This document shows, piece after piece, positions 29,797 through 37,186 of a stretch of 42,182 bases of DNA. The notes under the pieces were generated by a model. That model was not told the origin of the DNA. It was given only the letters and a program-made list of their open reading frames with translations, and did not search any database. The translations under genes and the position numbers were made by a program. Position 1 is the stretch's first letter, and every line of letters starts with the position of its first letter. The DNA is from a virus, in IMG/VR virus record IMGVR_UViG_3300046557_000504, positions 1 through 42,182 of that record; one strand, given 5' to 3'.

Positions 29797-29976
29797 CGCC
29801 CGATTTTTTCACGTAGGCCTATATTAGCGGAAACTTTGCCTTCAAACTGAAAGCACTCTTTGATAGTTTTGTTACTTTTCGTTCTAGATATAGGAGCGAA
29901 ACACCGGTCTGTTCTGGAATTCGTAGGACGTTTCCTACGGGCTATATTGTACTGACTTCACGGTTATTAGGCATCT
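29797..29976. promoter_or_regulatory. divergent promoter region with CGTAGG palindromes
   Basis: AT-rich gap of 180 bases between the Arc-like gene (left) and the small gene at 29977 (right). It contains TAGGCCTA (29814-29821), part of CGTAGG at 29812, and the 18-base palindrome at 29922-29939. A -10-like TATATT at 29943-29948 follows the palindrome directly. A protein bound at the palindrome would block or modulate this rightward promoter. Confidence 0.5.
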
Positions 29977-30165
29977 ATGAAAGACAACGAACGCCAGCTG
30001 CTCGAAGATTTCCGGAAATTGGACGATCAGTCGCAACAAGAAATGACTTCCATCATGCACGACCTCGCGGCGGAACAGGACTTCGTGCGGCGCCCCGGGT
30101 TACGACTGGTCCACAGCGCCGAGCGGCCGCTCTTGCCGCTCAAGGTTTCTCAGCATCAGCCTTAA
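29977..30165 (+). CDS. small conserved protein convergent with the repressor
   Basis: The product has 62 residues: MKDNERQLLEDFRKLDDQSQ and QEMTSIMHDLAAEQDFVRRP. The F-R-x-L-x-x-x-x-Q-x-E-x-x-x-I-M-H-D helix pattern recurs in small phage-repressor-linked proteins. The last 66 bases overlap the 3' end of the repressor gene on the other strand, so the two transcripts are antisense there. Function unknown; it may bind or tune a regulator. Confidence 0.5.
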   Translation: MKDNERQLLEDFRKLDDQSQQEMTSIMHDLAAEQDFVRRPGLRLVHSAERPLLPLKVSQHQP

Positions 30166-30510
30166 GGTCTTCTTGCTGCGCTCGGTCAGTGCCCGGAACT
30201 CGGCCAGGTGCTCGGCCTCCTGCCGGTTCAGCCAGTGCAGCTGGAACTCCGCTTCGCGCGCCGGGCTGGCCGGCTCCACGCTTGGCCTGGCTTCCTCCTC
30301 GACCGGCAGGTCGAGTGCGCCGGCCGGCAGCGCGAACGCCTCTTCGATCCGGCGCGCGATGATGTTGCCGATATTCTTCTTCGGCGTCTTCCCGATCAGC
30401 TGACTCACCTGCGAATTGTCCATGCCGGTCTTCCGGCCGAACTCGGCCGGGCCGCCAGCGCTCTGCGCCAGGGCGCGCGCATTCTCTCGTCGTAAGTCTT
30501 CTCGCTTCAT
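30100..30510 (-). CDS. phage repressor, HTH type without peptidase domain
   Basis: The product has 136 residues from the ATG at 30510; a TTG at 30537 would add 9. The helix-turn-helix is NARALAQSAGGPAEFGRKTG, MDNSQVSQLIGKTPKKNIGN, IIARRIEEAFALPAGALDLP, the usual lambdoid repressor N-domain. The C-terminal part (RQEAEHLAEFRALTERSKKT) is a coiled-coil-like helix. No S24 LexA-like autocleavage domain is present, so induction must work by other means than RecA-stimulated self-cleavage. Position between OL and OR supports a CI role. Confidence 0.75.
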   Translation of the reverse strand: MKREDLRRENARALAQSAGGPAEFGRKTGMDNSQVSQLIGKTPKKNIGNIIARRIEEAFALPAGALDLPVEEEARPSVEPASPAREAEFQLHWLNRQEAEHLAEFRALTERSKKTLRLMLRNLERQERPLGAVDQS

Positions 30511-30528
30511 TGGCGGGATGATCTCTGG

Positions 30529-30597
30529 TTTTAGCAAAAAGATAAAGAATCAAAAAGGTAAGCTTTGCTTGCGCTATGTTTATCTTTTTGGTAAAGT
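30529..30597. promoter_or_regulatory. rightward early promoter and repressor operators (OR-like)
   Basis: Operator copies TTTTAGCAAAAAGATAAA (30529-30546) and TTTATCTTTTTGGTAAAG (30579-30596, opposite orientation), with a degenerate CAAAAAGGTAAG near 30551-30562. Rightward promoter: -35 TTGCGC (30569-30574), 17-base spacer, -10 TAAAGT (30592-30597). The start point falls on or next to the ATG at 30604. The left copy covers the repressor promoter. Same operator as at 29055-29107. Confidence 0.7.
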
Positions 30598-30603
30598 CGG
30601 CGC

Positions 30604-30852
30604 ATGGACATGGCAACTTACCTGAAACAGGCCGCCCCCGAGGAGCGCCAGGCGCTCGCGGATACGGCCGGAACCTCGGTCGGCTACCTCTACCTCATCG
30701 GTGGCGGACACCGGCGCGCCTCCCCCAAGCTATGCCGCGCGTTGCATTCGGCCGACGCGCGGCTGACCTTGTGCGAGCTGCGGCCTGATATCTGGGGCCA
30801 GGCCGCGGCCGGGATCGGGCAGGATGCCTCGGATCGGTCCGGCGCGGGCTGA
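30604..30852 (+). CDS. Cro-like regulator of the YdaS family
   Basis: The product has 82 residues: MDMATYLKQAAPEERQALAD, TAGTSVGYLYLIGGGHRRAS, PKLCRALHSADARLTLCELR, the YdaS-type Cro/CI helix-turn-helix in which the TSVGYLYLIGGGHR helix reads DNA. The predicted start point of the rightward promoter is at the ATG, so the mRNA may be leaderless. It is divergent from the repressor, as cro is from cI. The tail after residue 65 is likely disordered. Confidence 0.8.
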   Translation: MDMATYLKQAAPEERQALADTAGTSVGYLYLIGGGHRRASPKLCRALHSADARLTLCELRPDIWGQAAAGIGQDASDRSGAG

Positions 30853-30963
30853 GCGGGCATAACAAAGCTGGATCGTGTGCGTGCATTTCGTGCCCCTGTC
30901 GTTGTTTTGCAAAGTTTCCGTCTTTCCGTTGACCTTGAATACATTCTTTTTGCGAGCTGGCGA

Positions 30964-31407
30964 ATGAACCCTAAAGACGCGTTTCATCGAACTGTGCACG
31001 GTGCCCCTGGTGGGGTGGATGCCCTTGCTGTCCGGATGGGGATGTCGGCAGCAGTGCTGCGCAACAAGGCCAATCCGAACCACTCGTACAACCGGCCCAC
31101 GCTGGACGATGTCGACCAGGCCATGGGGATCACAGGCGACCACGGTGTGTTGCACGCGCTGGCCCAAAATCATGGCCACGTGTGCATTCGGATAGAGGAG
31201 GACGGTGCCGCCTCCGACCAGGCGGTGCTGGAAATGATTGCCCGGATCTGGACCACCAATGGGCAAGTTGGCGCCGAGGTGAACCAGGCGCTGGAAGACG
31301 GCCGGATCACACCGGGCGAGCTCGACAAGGTGCGCGATGCGGTCAAGCGACTCGAGGGGGCCCTCGAGGGGATGGTGGCGCGCTTAGCCGGCATGGCCGA
31401 GAAATAA
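30964..31407 (+). CDS. phage regulatory protein of the CII family
   Basis: The product has 147 residues, MNPKDAFHRTVHGAPGGVDA, then ALAVRMGMSAAVLRNKANPN and YNRPTLDDVDQAMGITGDHG, which match the phage_CII/YmfL-type regulators found after cro in beta- and gamma-proteobacterial phages. The helix around VLRNKANPN is the DNA-reading part. The C-terminal helix (ELDKVRDAVKRLEGALEGMV) probably forms the oligomer. It may activate integration/repressor genes or start replication genes. Confidence 0.8.
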   Translation: MNPKDAFHRTVHGAPGGVDALAVRMGMSAAVLRNKANPNHSYNRPTLDDVDQAMGITGDHGVLHALAQNHGHVCIRIEEDGAASDQAVLEMIARIWTTNGQVGAEVNQALEDGRITPGELDKVRDAVKRLEGALEGMVARLAGMAEK

Positions 31408-31455
31408 GGCATGAGGCGCCCTTGTCACTCCGACCAACGCCTGCGGATTTCTAGC

Positions 31456-31638
31456 ATGAAGCCCCCCACCAATAAGAAAATTCTAACACTTTGTCCACAC
31501 GCTACGACTGAGCAAGATCAATCGTGCGCGGGTCAAGCGGCACGATCGCGATCGCCAGAAGAGAAGGGCCGGATCCTCGCGCACCTGCAGCAGCAGCATG
31601 CCGCGCTTGAGCGCACGAACCGAGGGGAGGTCGAGTGA
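31456..31638 (+). CDS. small ORF before the replication genes
   Basis: The product has 60 residues: MKPPTNKKILTLCPHATTEQ, DQSCAGQAARSRSPEEKGRI, and a helical end. No good ribosome site; the upstream 15 codons in the same frame look unrelated. Its stop overlaps the next start (GTGA at 31635-31638), which favours translation. No family was recognised. Confidence 0.4.
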   Translation: MKPPTNKKILTLCPHATTEQDQSCAGQAARSRSPEEKGRILAHLQQQHAALERTNRGEVE

Positions 31639-31865
31639 CGGCAACCCACCTCGCTGACACCTGTTCCCCGGAATGGCAGCTGGCCTGCCTCGCGCGGCAT
31701 ATTTGCCGGATGCCGGGGAAGGCTGACCGGCACCGGTTCCTCGACCTGATGCGCAAGCACCATCGCCCCGAGTTCATCGCGACAGTAGAACAGAAGGTGC
31801 GCGACGAGTGGGTGTTGACGCACCCGCCCGCCAACGCGCCCCGGGAGGCACATGGCAACCCTTGA
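31635..31865 (+). CDS. small phage protein (DUF7696-like)
   Basis: The product has 76 residues with a GTG start at 31635 after GGGGAGG (31623-31629). CSPEWQLACLARHICRMPGK, DRHRFLDLMRKHHRPEFIAT and VEQKVRDEW match the pattern of small DUF7696-like proteins placed just before primase-helicase genes. It overlaps the primase by 14 bases. Function unknown; a replication accessory role would fit. Confidence 0.55.
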   Translation: MTATHLADTCSPEWQLACLARHICRMPGKADRHRFLDLMRKHHRPEFIATVEQKVRDEWVLTHPPANAPREAHGNP

Positions 31866-34599
31866 CCAGGTCTTGCAACAGATGCGGGATGAGGACATGC
31901 CGGACCTGCCGGCAGGGCATCCTGAACGAGATGGAAAGATCCACCGTTTCGGGCCGAAGAAGAAGGCCTGGTACAAGCTGCAGGAGTTCGCGCTCAATTC
32001 CGGCGAGATCATGATCACCGGTTCCTTCGGCATCTGGCACGGGGCGGAGCCCAACACGATCCGCGTCCAGATGGACTGGAAGGGCGTTAGCGCCGAAGAG
32101 AGAACCGCCGCCGAGGCCAAGCGCCAGGACGAGGAGCGCAAGGCGGCCGAACGGGACGCCCGCAAGGCCGCCGCCGCGGCGCGGCGCGCGCACTTCCAAT
32201 GGGGCGCGGCAGCGCGCGAGGGCAGCTCGGCCTATATCGAGCGCAAGAAGATCAGCGCCCCGGCCGTACGTTTCGGCGCGGACGGCGTGGTCCTGATACC
32301 CGCAGTCGTGTTCGGCGAGGCCGGCCCGCAGCTGGTCGGCCTTCAGAAGATCGCGCCAGACGGCGAGAAACGGTTCAACACCGGCATGGCCAAGCAGGGC
32401 GCATGCTGCCCGATCGGCAAGGTCGGCGCCGACGACGCGCTGTTGTTCCTTGGCGAAGGGTATGCGACCGCGCGCTCGGTCAGCATGGCGACCGACGGCG
32501 CCATCGGCGGTTATGTCGCCTTCGATGCCGGCAACCTGATTCACGTTGCCCGGATGGCGCGCGCGCGCCATCCGGACACGCATATCCTTTTCTGCGCCGA
32601 CGACGACTACCAGCTCGAGCGGCGCCTGCACGACTGGCTGCTCGACAAGTACAAGGTTGCCGACGTGGTCCCTGTGGACGGCGCCGAGCGCACGCTGAAA
32701 GCAGCCGACGGTATGCCGGTGCGCGTGACCGCGTCGTGGTGCAAGGATAGCGGGGGCGTACCCTACGTCCTGGCCGAAGTGCGCAGCGGCCGCCGCATTG
32801 CCACGCGCAAATTCGAGAACGCCGGCATCGCCAGCGCCACTGCAGCTGCCGTCGCCGTCGGCAATGCCTCAGTGACGTGGCCGCGGTTTGCGGACCGGGG
32901 CGACAACAAGTGGACCGACTTCAACGATCTGCACTGCGAGGAATCGCTGGACCAGTGCCGCGAGCAGCTGGCCGCCGCGATCCTGCGCGCGCTGCAGCCC
33001 GCGCCTGAACCTGCTGCCGGCGGCGATACTGATCCGGTGATCGCCGCGCATGCGGACGACCCCCTGTACGACGCTGCGGTCAAGGTCGTATGCGCGGAGT
33101 CCCGGGTGTCGATCTCGCTGGTGCAGCGGCACCTGAAGGTCGGCTATAACCGGGCGGCGCGCCTGGTCGAGCGCATGGAACTGAACGGCCTGGTGTCGCC
33201 CATGGGGCCATCGGGCGAGCGCCAGCTGCTCAAGCCAGCTGGCAACGTGGTCGACCTGCAGCAGCGAAAGCGAAAGCGCGCCGCCGCGGCGCCCGCTGCC
33301 GCTGGGGGCGCGGAGGAAGCACCGCCGGCGTGGGCTGGCAACGGCGACGGCCAGCCCGCTGGCGCCGATCACCTCAGGTGGGAAGATGGGCTCGCGCGCA
33401 GCGACAAGGGCGGGATCCTGCCCTCGCTGGCCAATGTGTTCCTCATTCTCAGCAACCACAAGGACTGGTCGGGCGTGCTCGCGTACGACGAATTCAGCGG
33501 CCAGGTGGTCAAGCTGAAGGCACCGCCCTTCGCCGGAGGCAAGGCCGGCGAGTACTCCGATATGGACGATCTGCGCTGCACGCTCTGGATGCAGCAGAAG
33601 TACGGCTTCCAGCCGCGCAAGGAAGTGGTGATGGACGCCGTGCTACTGATCGCGGACCTGAACATGTACCACGTGGTGCGTGGCTACCTCGACCCACTGG
33701 TGTGGGACGAGGTGCCGCGGCTTGACCACTGGCTGGTCAGCTACCTGGGCGCCGAGGACACGCCGTACGTGCGCGCAGTGGCGCGGAAGTGGCTGATCTC
33801 GGCAGTGGCCCGGATCTACAAGCCGGGCTGCAAGGCCGACAACGTGCTCATCCTGGAAGGCGAGCAGGGCCTGTACAAGTCGACGGCCCTGAAAGTGCTG
33901 GGGGGCGACTGGTTCACCGACGCGCCGTTCAAGCTGGGCGACAAGGATGCCTATGCGGTCATCCGGGGCAAGTGGATCATCGAGCTGGCCGAGCTGGACA
34001 GCTTCAACAAGGCCGAGTCAACCGGCGCGAAGCTGTTCTTCGGCCAGTACATCGACCGCTACCGCAACTTCTACGGCAAGCGCGCGAGCGACGTGCCGCG
34101 CCAGCAGGTGTTCGCCGGCACCACCAACAGCGACGCCTACCTGAAGGACGACACCGGCAACCGCCGTTACTGGCCGGTACGCGCCGTCCAGATCGACCTC
34201 GAAGGGCTGAAACAGGCGCGCGACCAGATCTGGGCAGAAGCGGTGCACCGGTTCCGGGCCGGCGAGGAATGGTGGCCGACAGCGCCGGAACGCGCGATGT
34301 TCGAAGAAGAGCAGGACGCGCGCTACGTGGGCGACGAGTACATCCGCCTGATCAAGGAATATTTGATCGGAAAAAGCCAGACCACGATGGCGGACATCCT
34401 CGGCAACGCGCTCAAGCTGGACGTGGCGAAGTGGTCCAGGCCCGAGCAGCAGCGCGTGGGCCGCTGCATGTCCGAGATCGGGTGGAAGCGCAAGAGGGAC
34501 ACGAAGGTTGGAGTCGACGGCAAGCGCGACTGGCTTTACCAGCGGCCAGAAACCAGTGGCGCCGCGCCAGCCAATGGAGACGCAGATGGTCCGCTCTGA
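31852..34599 (+). CDS. TOPRIM primase / FtsK-gamma / VapE-type helicase fusion
   Basis: The product has 915 residues. N-terminal primase part with a TOPRIM fold: E202 in FLGEGYATARS and D250-D252 in ILFCADDDYQ. A winged-helix domain at about residues 403-460 (DPLYDAAVKVVCAESRVSIS, VQRHLKVGYNRAARLVERME) is a clear FtsK gamma domain. A linker rich in Ala/Lys/Arg follows, then a VapE-like SF3 ATPase from about residue 580 to 800 with Walker A at residues 669-678 (EGEQGLYKST), IIELAELDSF as Walker B-like region and TGNRRYWPVR near the end. It is the main replication protein. The gamma domain reads polar octamers in FtsK; here it may direct the protein to an origin or to the 8-bp repeats right after the gene. 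Confidence 0.88.
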   Translation: MATLDQVLQQMRDEDMPDLPAGHPERDGKIHRFGPKKKAWYKLQEFALNSGEIMITGSFGIWHGAEPNTIRVQMDWKGVSAEERTAAEAKRQDEERKAAERDARKAAAAARRAHFQWGAAAREGSSAYIERKKISAPAVRFGADGVVLIPAVVFGEAGPQLVGLQKIAPDGEKRFNTGMAKQGACCPIGKVGADDALLFLGEGYATARSVSMATDGAIGGYVAFDAGNLIHVARMARARHPDTHILFCADDDYQLERRLHDWLLDKYKVADVVPVDGAERTLKAADGMPVRVTASWCKDSGGVPYVLAEVRSGRRIATRKFENAGIASATAAAVAVGNASVTWPRFADRGDNKWTDFNDLHCEESLDQCREQLAAAILRALQPAPEPAAGGDTDPVIAAHADDPLYDAAVKVVCAESRVSISLVQRHLKVGYNRAARLVERMELNGLVSPMGPSGERQLLKPAGNVVDLQQRKRKRAAAAPAAAGGAEEAPPAWAGNGDGQPAGADHLRWEDGLARSDKGGILPSLANVFLILSNHKDWSGVLAYDEFSGQVVKLKAPPFAGGKAGEYSDMDDLRCTLWMQQKYGFQPRKEVVMDAVLLIADLNMYHVVRGYLDPLVWDEVPRLDHWLVSYLGAEDTPYVRAVARKWLISAVARIYKPGCKADNVLILEGEQGLYKSTALKVLGGDWFTDAPFKLGDKDAYAVIRGKWIIELAELDSFNKAESTGAKLFFGQYIDRYRNFYGKRASDVPRQQVFAGTTNSDAYLKDDTGNRRYWPVRAVQIDLEGLKQARDQIWAEAVHRFRAGEEWWPTAPERAMFEEEQDARYVGDEYIRLIKEYLIGKSQTTMADILGNALKLDVAKWSRPEQQRVGRCMSEIGWKRKRDTKVGVDGKRDWLYQRPETSGAAPANGDADGPL

Positions 34600-34613
34600 C
34601 ATTCATGTTGCCA

Positions 34614-34828
34614 TGTCCCAGCTGTCCGTTCAAATGGGACGGCATTGGGACAGAGAGGGAAAGCATGTTTCGTCCCAATGTCCCAACGTCCCAATGTCCC
34701 AACGTCGCCTCACATGCGTGCGTATGAGCACAGGTGCGCGGGGCGCGCAAGCGGGTGCGGGGGCGCGCATACGCACGCATGTGCGTACACCATTATTTTT
34801 TTCATTAGGACATTGGGACATTAGGACA
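34614..34828. repeat. iteron-like 8-bp repeats around a 16-bp palindrome, candidate origin
   Basis: Four tandem 8-mers of the type C/TGTCCCAA fill 34671-34702. Three tandem 8-mers in the opposite orientation (TTAGGACA, TTGGGACA, TTAGGACA) fill 34805-34828. Further copies: TGTCCCA at 34614-34620 and TTGGGACA at 34645-34652. Between the arrays a perfect 16-bp inverted repeat, CACATGCGTGCGTATG (34711-34726) and its complement (34768-34783), encloses a 41-base GC-rich loop. An AT-rich block (34790-34807) follows. The symmetrical layout directly after the primase-helicase resembles a replication origin. Confidence 0.6.
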
Positions 34829-34848
34829 AGCCAAGGAAGGGGGAGAGG

Positions 34849-35610
34849 ATGATGAGGGTGAGTATCAAGACGAATTTCCCGGATGTGGCGCGCCGCCTAG
34901 GTGAACTGGGCAGGCAGGCGCCGTTCGTGGCGGCCGTCTCCCTGACCCGCACGATGAAGGATGTGCAGGCCGCGATCAGGACCGAGATGCAGCGCGCCTT
35001 CGACCGGCCGACCAGCTATGCCTTGAACGGGACGTTCCTGAAGCCGGCCACCAAGGCCGACCTCGAGGCGCGCGTCTGGGTCAAGGACAACCCGTTCGGC
35101 AAGGGCACGCCGGCCGACCGCTTCCTGCTGCCGCAGATCTACGGCGGCGCGCGCGGGCAGAAAGGCATGGAGCGCATGCTCGAGCGGGCCGGCCTGATGC
35201 AGGCGGGCTGGCGCGCGGTCCCGGCCGCAGGCGCCCAGCTCGACGCCAACGGCAACGTCAAGCGCAGCCAGATCACCCAGATCCTGTCGCAGCTCAAGCT
35301 GCAGGCCGGCGCCGGCTACCAGTCGCGCGCCACCGGCAGCGCCCGGTCGAACCGCGCGATCGCGCGCCAGGGCGTGACCTACTTCGCGCTGCCCACCACC
35401 CGCCGCGGCCTGAAGCCGGGCATCTACCTGAAGCGCCGTTTCGCGCACGGGACCGCGGTGCGCCCGGTCTTCATCTTCGTCCCGGCCGTCCAGTACAAAC
35501 CGCGCCTGAAGTTTTTCGAGGTCGGCCAGGCGACGGTCGATCAGCGTTTCTACGGCCACTTCCACGACGAGCTGGACAAGGCGATTGCCGCCGCCAACTT
35601 GCGCCGCTAA
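34849..35610 (+). CDS. tail completion protein, lambda gpZ-like
   Basis: The product has 253 residues; a second ATG at 34852 has better spacing from the strong GGAAGGGGGAGAGG. The family pattern is clear: QAPFVAAVSLTRTMKDVQAA, RAFDRPTSYALNGTFLKPAT, VWVKDNPF, YGGARGQKGMERML, AGWRAVPAAGAQLDANGNV, LKPGIYLKR. These match minor tail protein Z-like proteins. Such proteins help join or complete the tail. Its place between the origin and terminase, far from the tail genes, is unusual but is also known in other phages of Burkholderiales (recollection, not checked). Confidence 0.65.
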   Translation: MMRVSIKTNFPDVARRLGELGRQAPFVAAVSLTRTMKDVQAAIRTEMQRAFDRPTSYALNGTFLKPATKADLEARVWVKDNPFGKGTPADRFLLPQIYGGARGQKGMERMLERAGLMQAGWRAVPAAGAQLDANGNVKRSQITQILSQLKLQAGAGYQSRATGSARSNRAIARQGVTYFALPTTRRGLKPGIYLKRRFAHGTAVRPVFIFVPAVQYKPRLKFFEVGQATVDQRFYGHFHDELDKAIAAANLRR

Positions 35611-35631
35611 CCCATCCCACCGGAAAACACC

Positions 35632-36645
35632 ATGACCCAGCTCATCCTCAAGGTGATCGCTCACCACCCGATGCAACGCACCTCCCAGCTGGCCGACCGC
35701 CTCGACGTCGCGCTTGATGAAGTGGACCGCCAGCTGCGCCCGCACTTGGTGGCCGGCAACGTGATCGAACACGAAGTTACCGGCCCCAACGGTCGCCCGG
35801 CGATGGCCTACGAGCTGAGCGAGCAGTTCAAGGCAGGCGAGCTGGGCCGCGCCATCATGGCTACCACCAGCCGCGCCACGTTCCCTGCCGTGCCCACCTT
35901 CGTGCCAAGAGCAACGCCCGGACCTGCGCCGACAGCAGCGCCGACGCCAGCAGCGACGCCTGCAGCGACGCCAGCACCGACGCCAGCACCGACGCCAGCA
36001 CCGACGCCAGCACCGACGCCAGCACCGACCGCTGCACCAGCTGCTGCGTCAGCAGCGCCGGCTACGAGCAACGTTCCGGCGTACGCGGGAACCAAGGTCG
36101 ACCGCGCGATCGCCTGCCTCACCCGGCACGGCACGCTCTCGACCGGCCAACTGCGTATCGACATCGGCCTGCGCCCCGGCGACCACCCATCGGCCTACCT
36201 TAGAACCGCACTGCGCACCGGTCTCATCAAGCGCGACGGCGACTACTGGAGCCTCGGACCGGTCCAGCCATCAGCGCCGCCAGCTTTACCCGCGGCTGCC
36301 CCCGAAGCAAAAAAAGACGCCCTCGCATCCGGCGCCACCCTCGGCCAGCGCCCCGTCGATCCCGTACCTGCCAGGATCGCTGCGCCAGCCGGTACGGCCG
36401 CCACCAGCTACCGATGCGCCCTATGGTCGGACGGGGTGCTCGAGGTACAGAAGGATGGCGTCACGGTCGCCGAGATGCCGCAGGCCGCCGGTGAGTCGCT
36501 CGCCGCCTTTCTCGGTCGGCTAGCCAGGGAGGTAGGTACGGGCCTGGCTAGGCCCGGCCCCACCCCCGGGTTAGGTTCTTCCGAGGGGAGGGCAGGCAAG
36601 GGTAATTCAGACCCTGTCGCCGCTCTAGTCACAGCTCATCCTTAA
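35632..36645 (+). CDS. winged-helix protein with Pro/Thr/Ala repeat linker
   Basis: The product has 337 residues with two winged-helix units. The first is at residues 1-70 (LILKVIAHHPMQRTSQLADR, EVDRQLRPHLVAGNVIEHEV). The second is at about 155-210 (KVDRAIACLTRHGTLSTGQL, AYLRTALRTGLIKRDGDYWS). They are separated by a linker of repeated A-P-T-P encoded by five perfect 12-bp repeats. The C-terminal third is low in structure. It precedes the small terminase and may be a regulator of packaging or transcription; the exact role is unknown. Confidence 0.6.
   Translation: MTQLILKVIAHHPMQRTSQLADRLDVALDEVDRQLRPHLVAGNVIEHEVTGPNGRPAMAYELSEQFKAGELGRAIMATTSRATFPAVPTFVPRATPGPAPTAAPTPAATPAATPAPTPAPTPAPTPAPTPAPTAAPAAASAAPATSNVPAYAGTKVDRAIACLTRHGTLSTGQLRIDIGLRPGDHPSAYLRTALRTGLIKRDGDYWSLGPVQPSAPPALPAAAPEAKKDALASGATLGQRPVDPVPARIAAPAGTAATSYRCALWSDGVLEVQKDGVTVAEMPQAAGESLAAFLGRLAREVGTGLARPGPTPGLGSSEGRAGKGNSDPVAALVTAHP
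35967..36026 (+). repeat. 12-bp minisatellite in the linker of the winged-helix gene
   Basis: Five perfect copies of GACGCCAGCACC in a row, encoding a T-P-A-P period, with degenerate copies upstream (35936-35966). In-frame repeat number changes would alter the linker length without breaking the gene, so the copy number may vary between phages. Confidence 0.9.
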
Positions 36646-36655
36646 GGGGGTTGTA

Positions 36656-37186
36656 TTGTCGGAGTTTGACCTGACCAAACCAATGACGCAGGCCGTGTTT
36701 GGCGCCCTGGTCGGTGTAAGCCAGCAGGCCATTGGTAATCTGGTCGGGCGAGGCGTATTGGACATGAGCGCGCCAGGCCACCAGCTGCTGCAGGCGTACT
36801 GCTCGCACCTGCGCGAGCAGGCCGCTGGCCGGGCATCCATCGGTGGGCTGGATCTGGCCGGCGAGCGGGCCGGGCTGGCCAAGGCGCAGCGCGAACGGAT
36901 CGAGATGCAAAACGCGGTCACGCGCGGCGAGCTGGCTCCGGTCGGTCTGATCGAGGAGGTGCTGTCGAAGGCCGGCGGCAAGATCGCCGGCATCCTGGAT
37001 GCGATCCCCGGCGCCGTGCGCCGACGCGTGCCGAGCCTGGCGGCCGACGAGATCAAAACTATCGCCACCGAGATTGCTCGGGTCCGTAATATCGCTGCCG
37101 AGATGTCGCTGGCCGACCTGCGCGAAGAGGACCCGGAGCAGGAGGACGAGAGAGGCGAGCAGGCCGCCGAGGAGATCGATCCATGA
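36656..37186 (+). CDS. terminase small subunit (Nu1-like)
   Basis: The product has 176 residues. A TTG start at 36656 with AAGGGGG 5 bases upstream is the best choice; MSEFDLTKPMTQAVFGALVG then SQQAIGNLVGRGVLD gives a Nu1-like winged helix-turn-helix. A helical second half (LAKAQRERIEMQNAVTRGEL; DEIKTIATEIARVRNIAAEM) would carry the oligomer and large-subunit contacts. It binds the packaging site and recruits the large subunit. Overlaps the next gene by ATGA. Confidence 0.8.
   Translation: MSEFDLTKPMTQAVFGALVGVSQQAIGNLVGRGVLDMSAPGHQLLQAYCSHLREQAAGRASIGGLDLAGERAGLAKAQRERIEMQNAVTRGELAPVGLIEEVLSKAGGKIAGILDAIPGAVRRRVPSLAADEIKTIATEIARVRNIAAEMSLADLREEDPEQEDERGEQAAEEIDP

Noticed and set aside
34671-34828. 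Repeat arrays considered as a CRISPR
   Set aside because: Units are 8 bases in direct contact, with no spacers of 30 or more bases and no cas genes.
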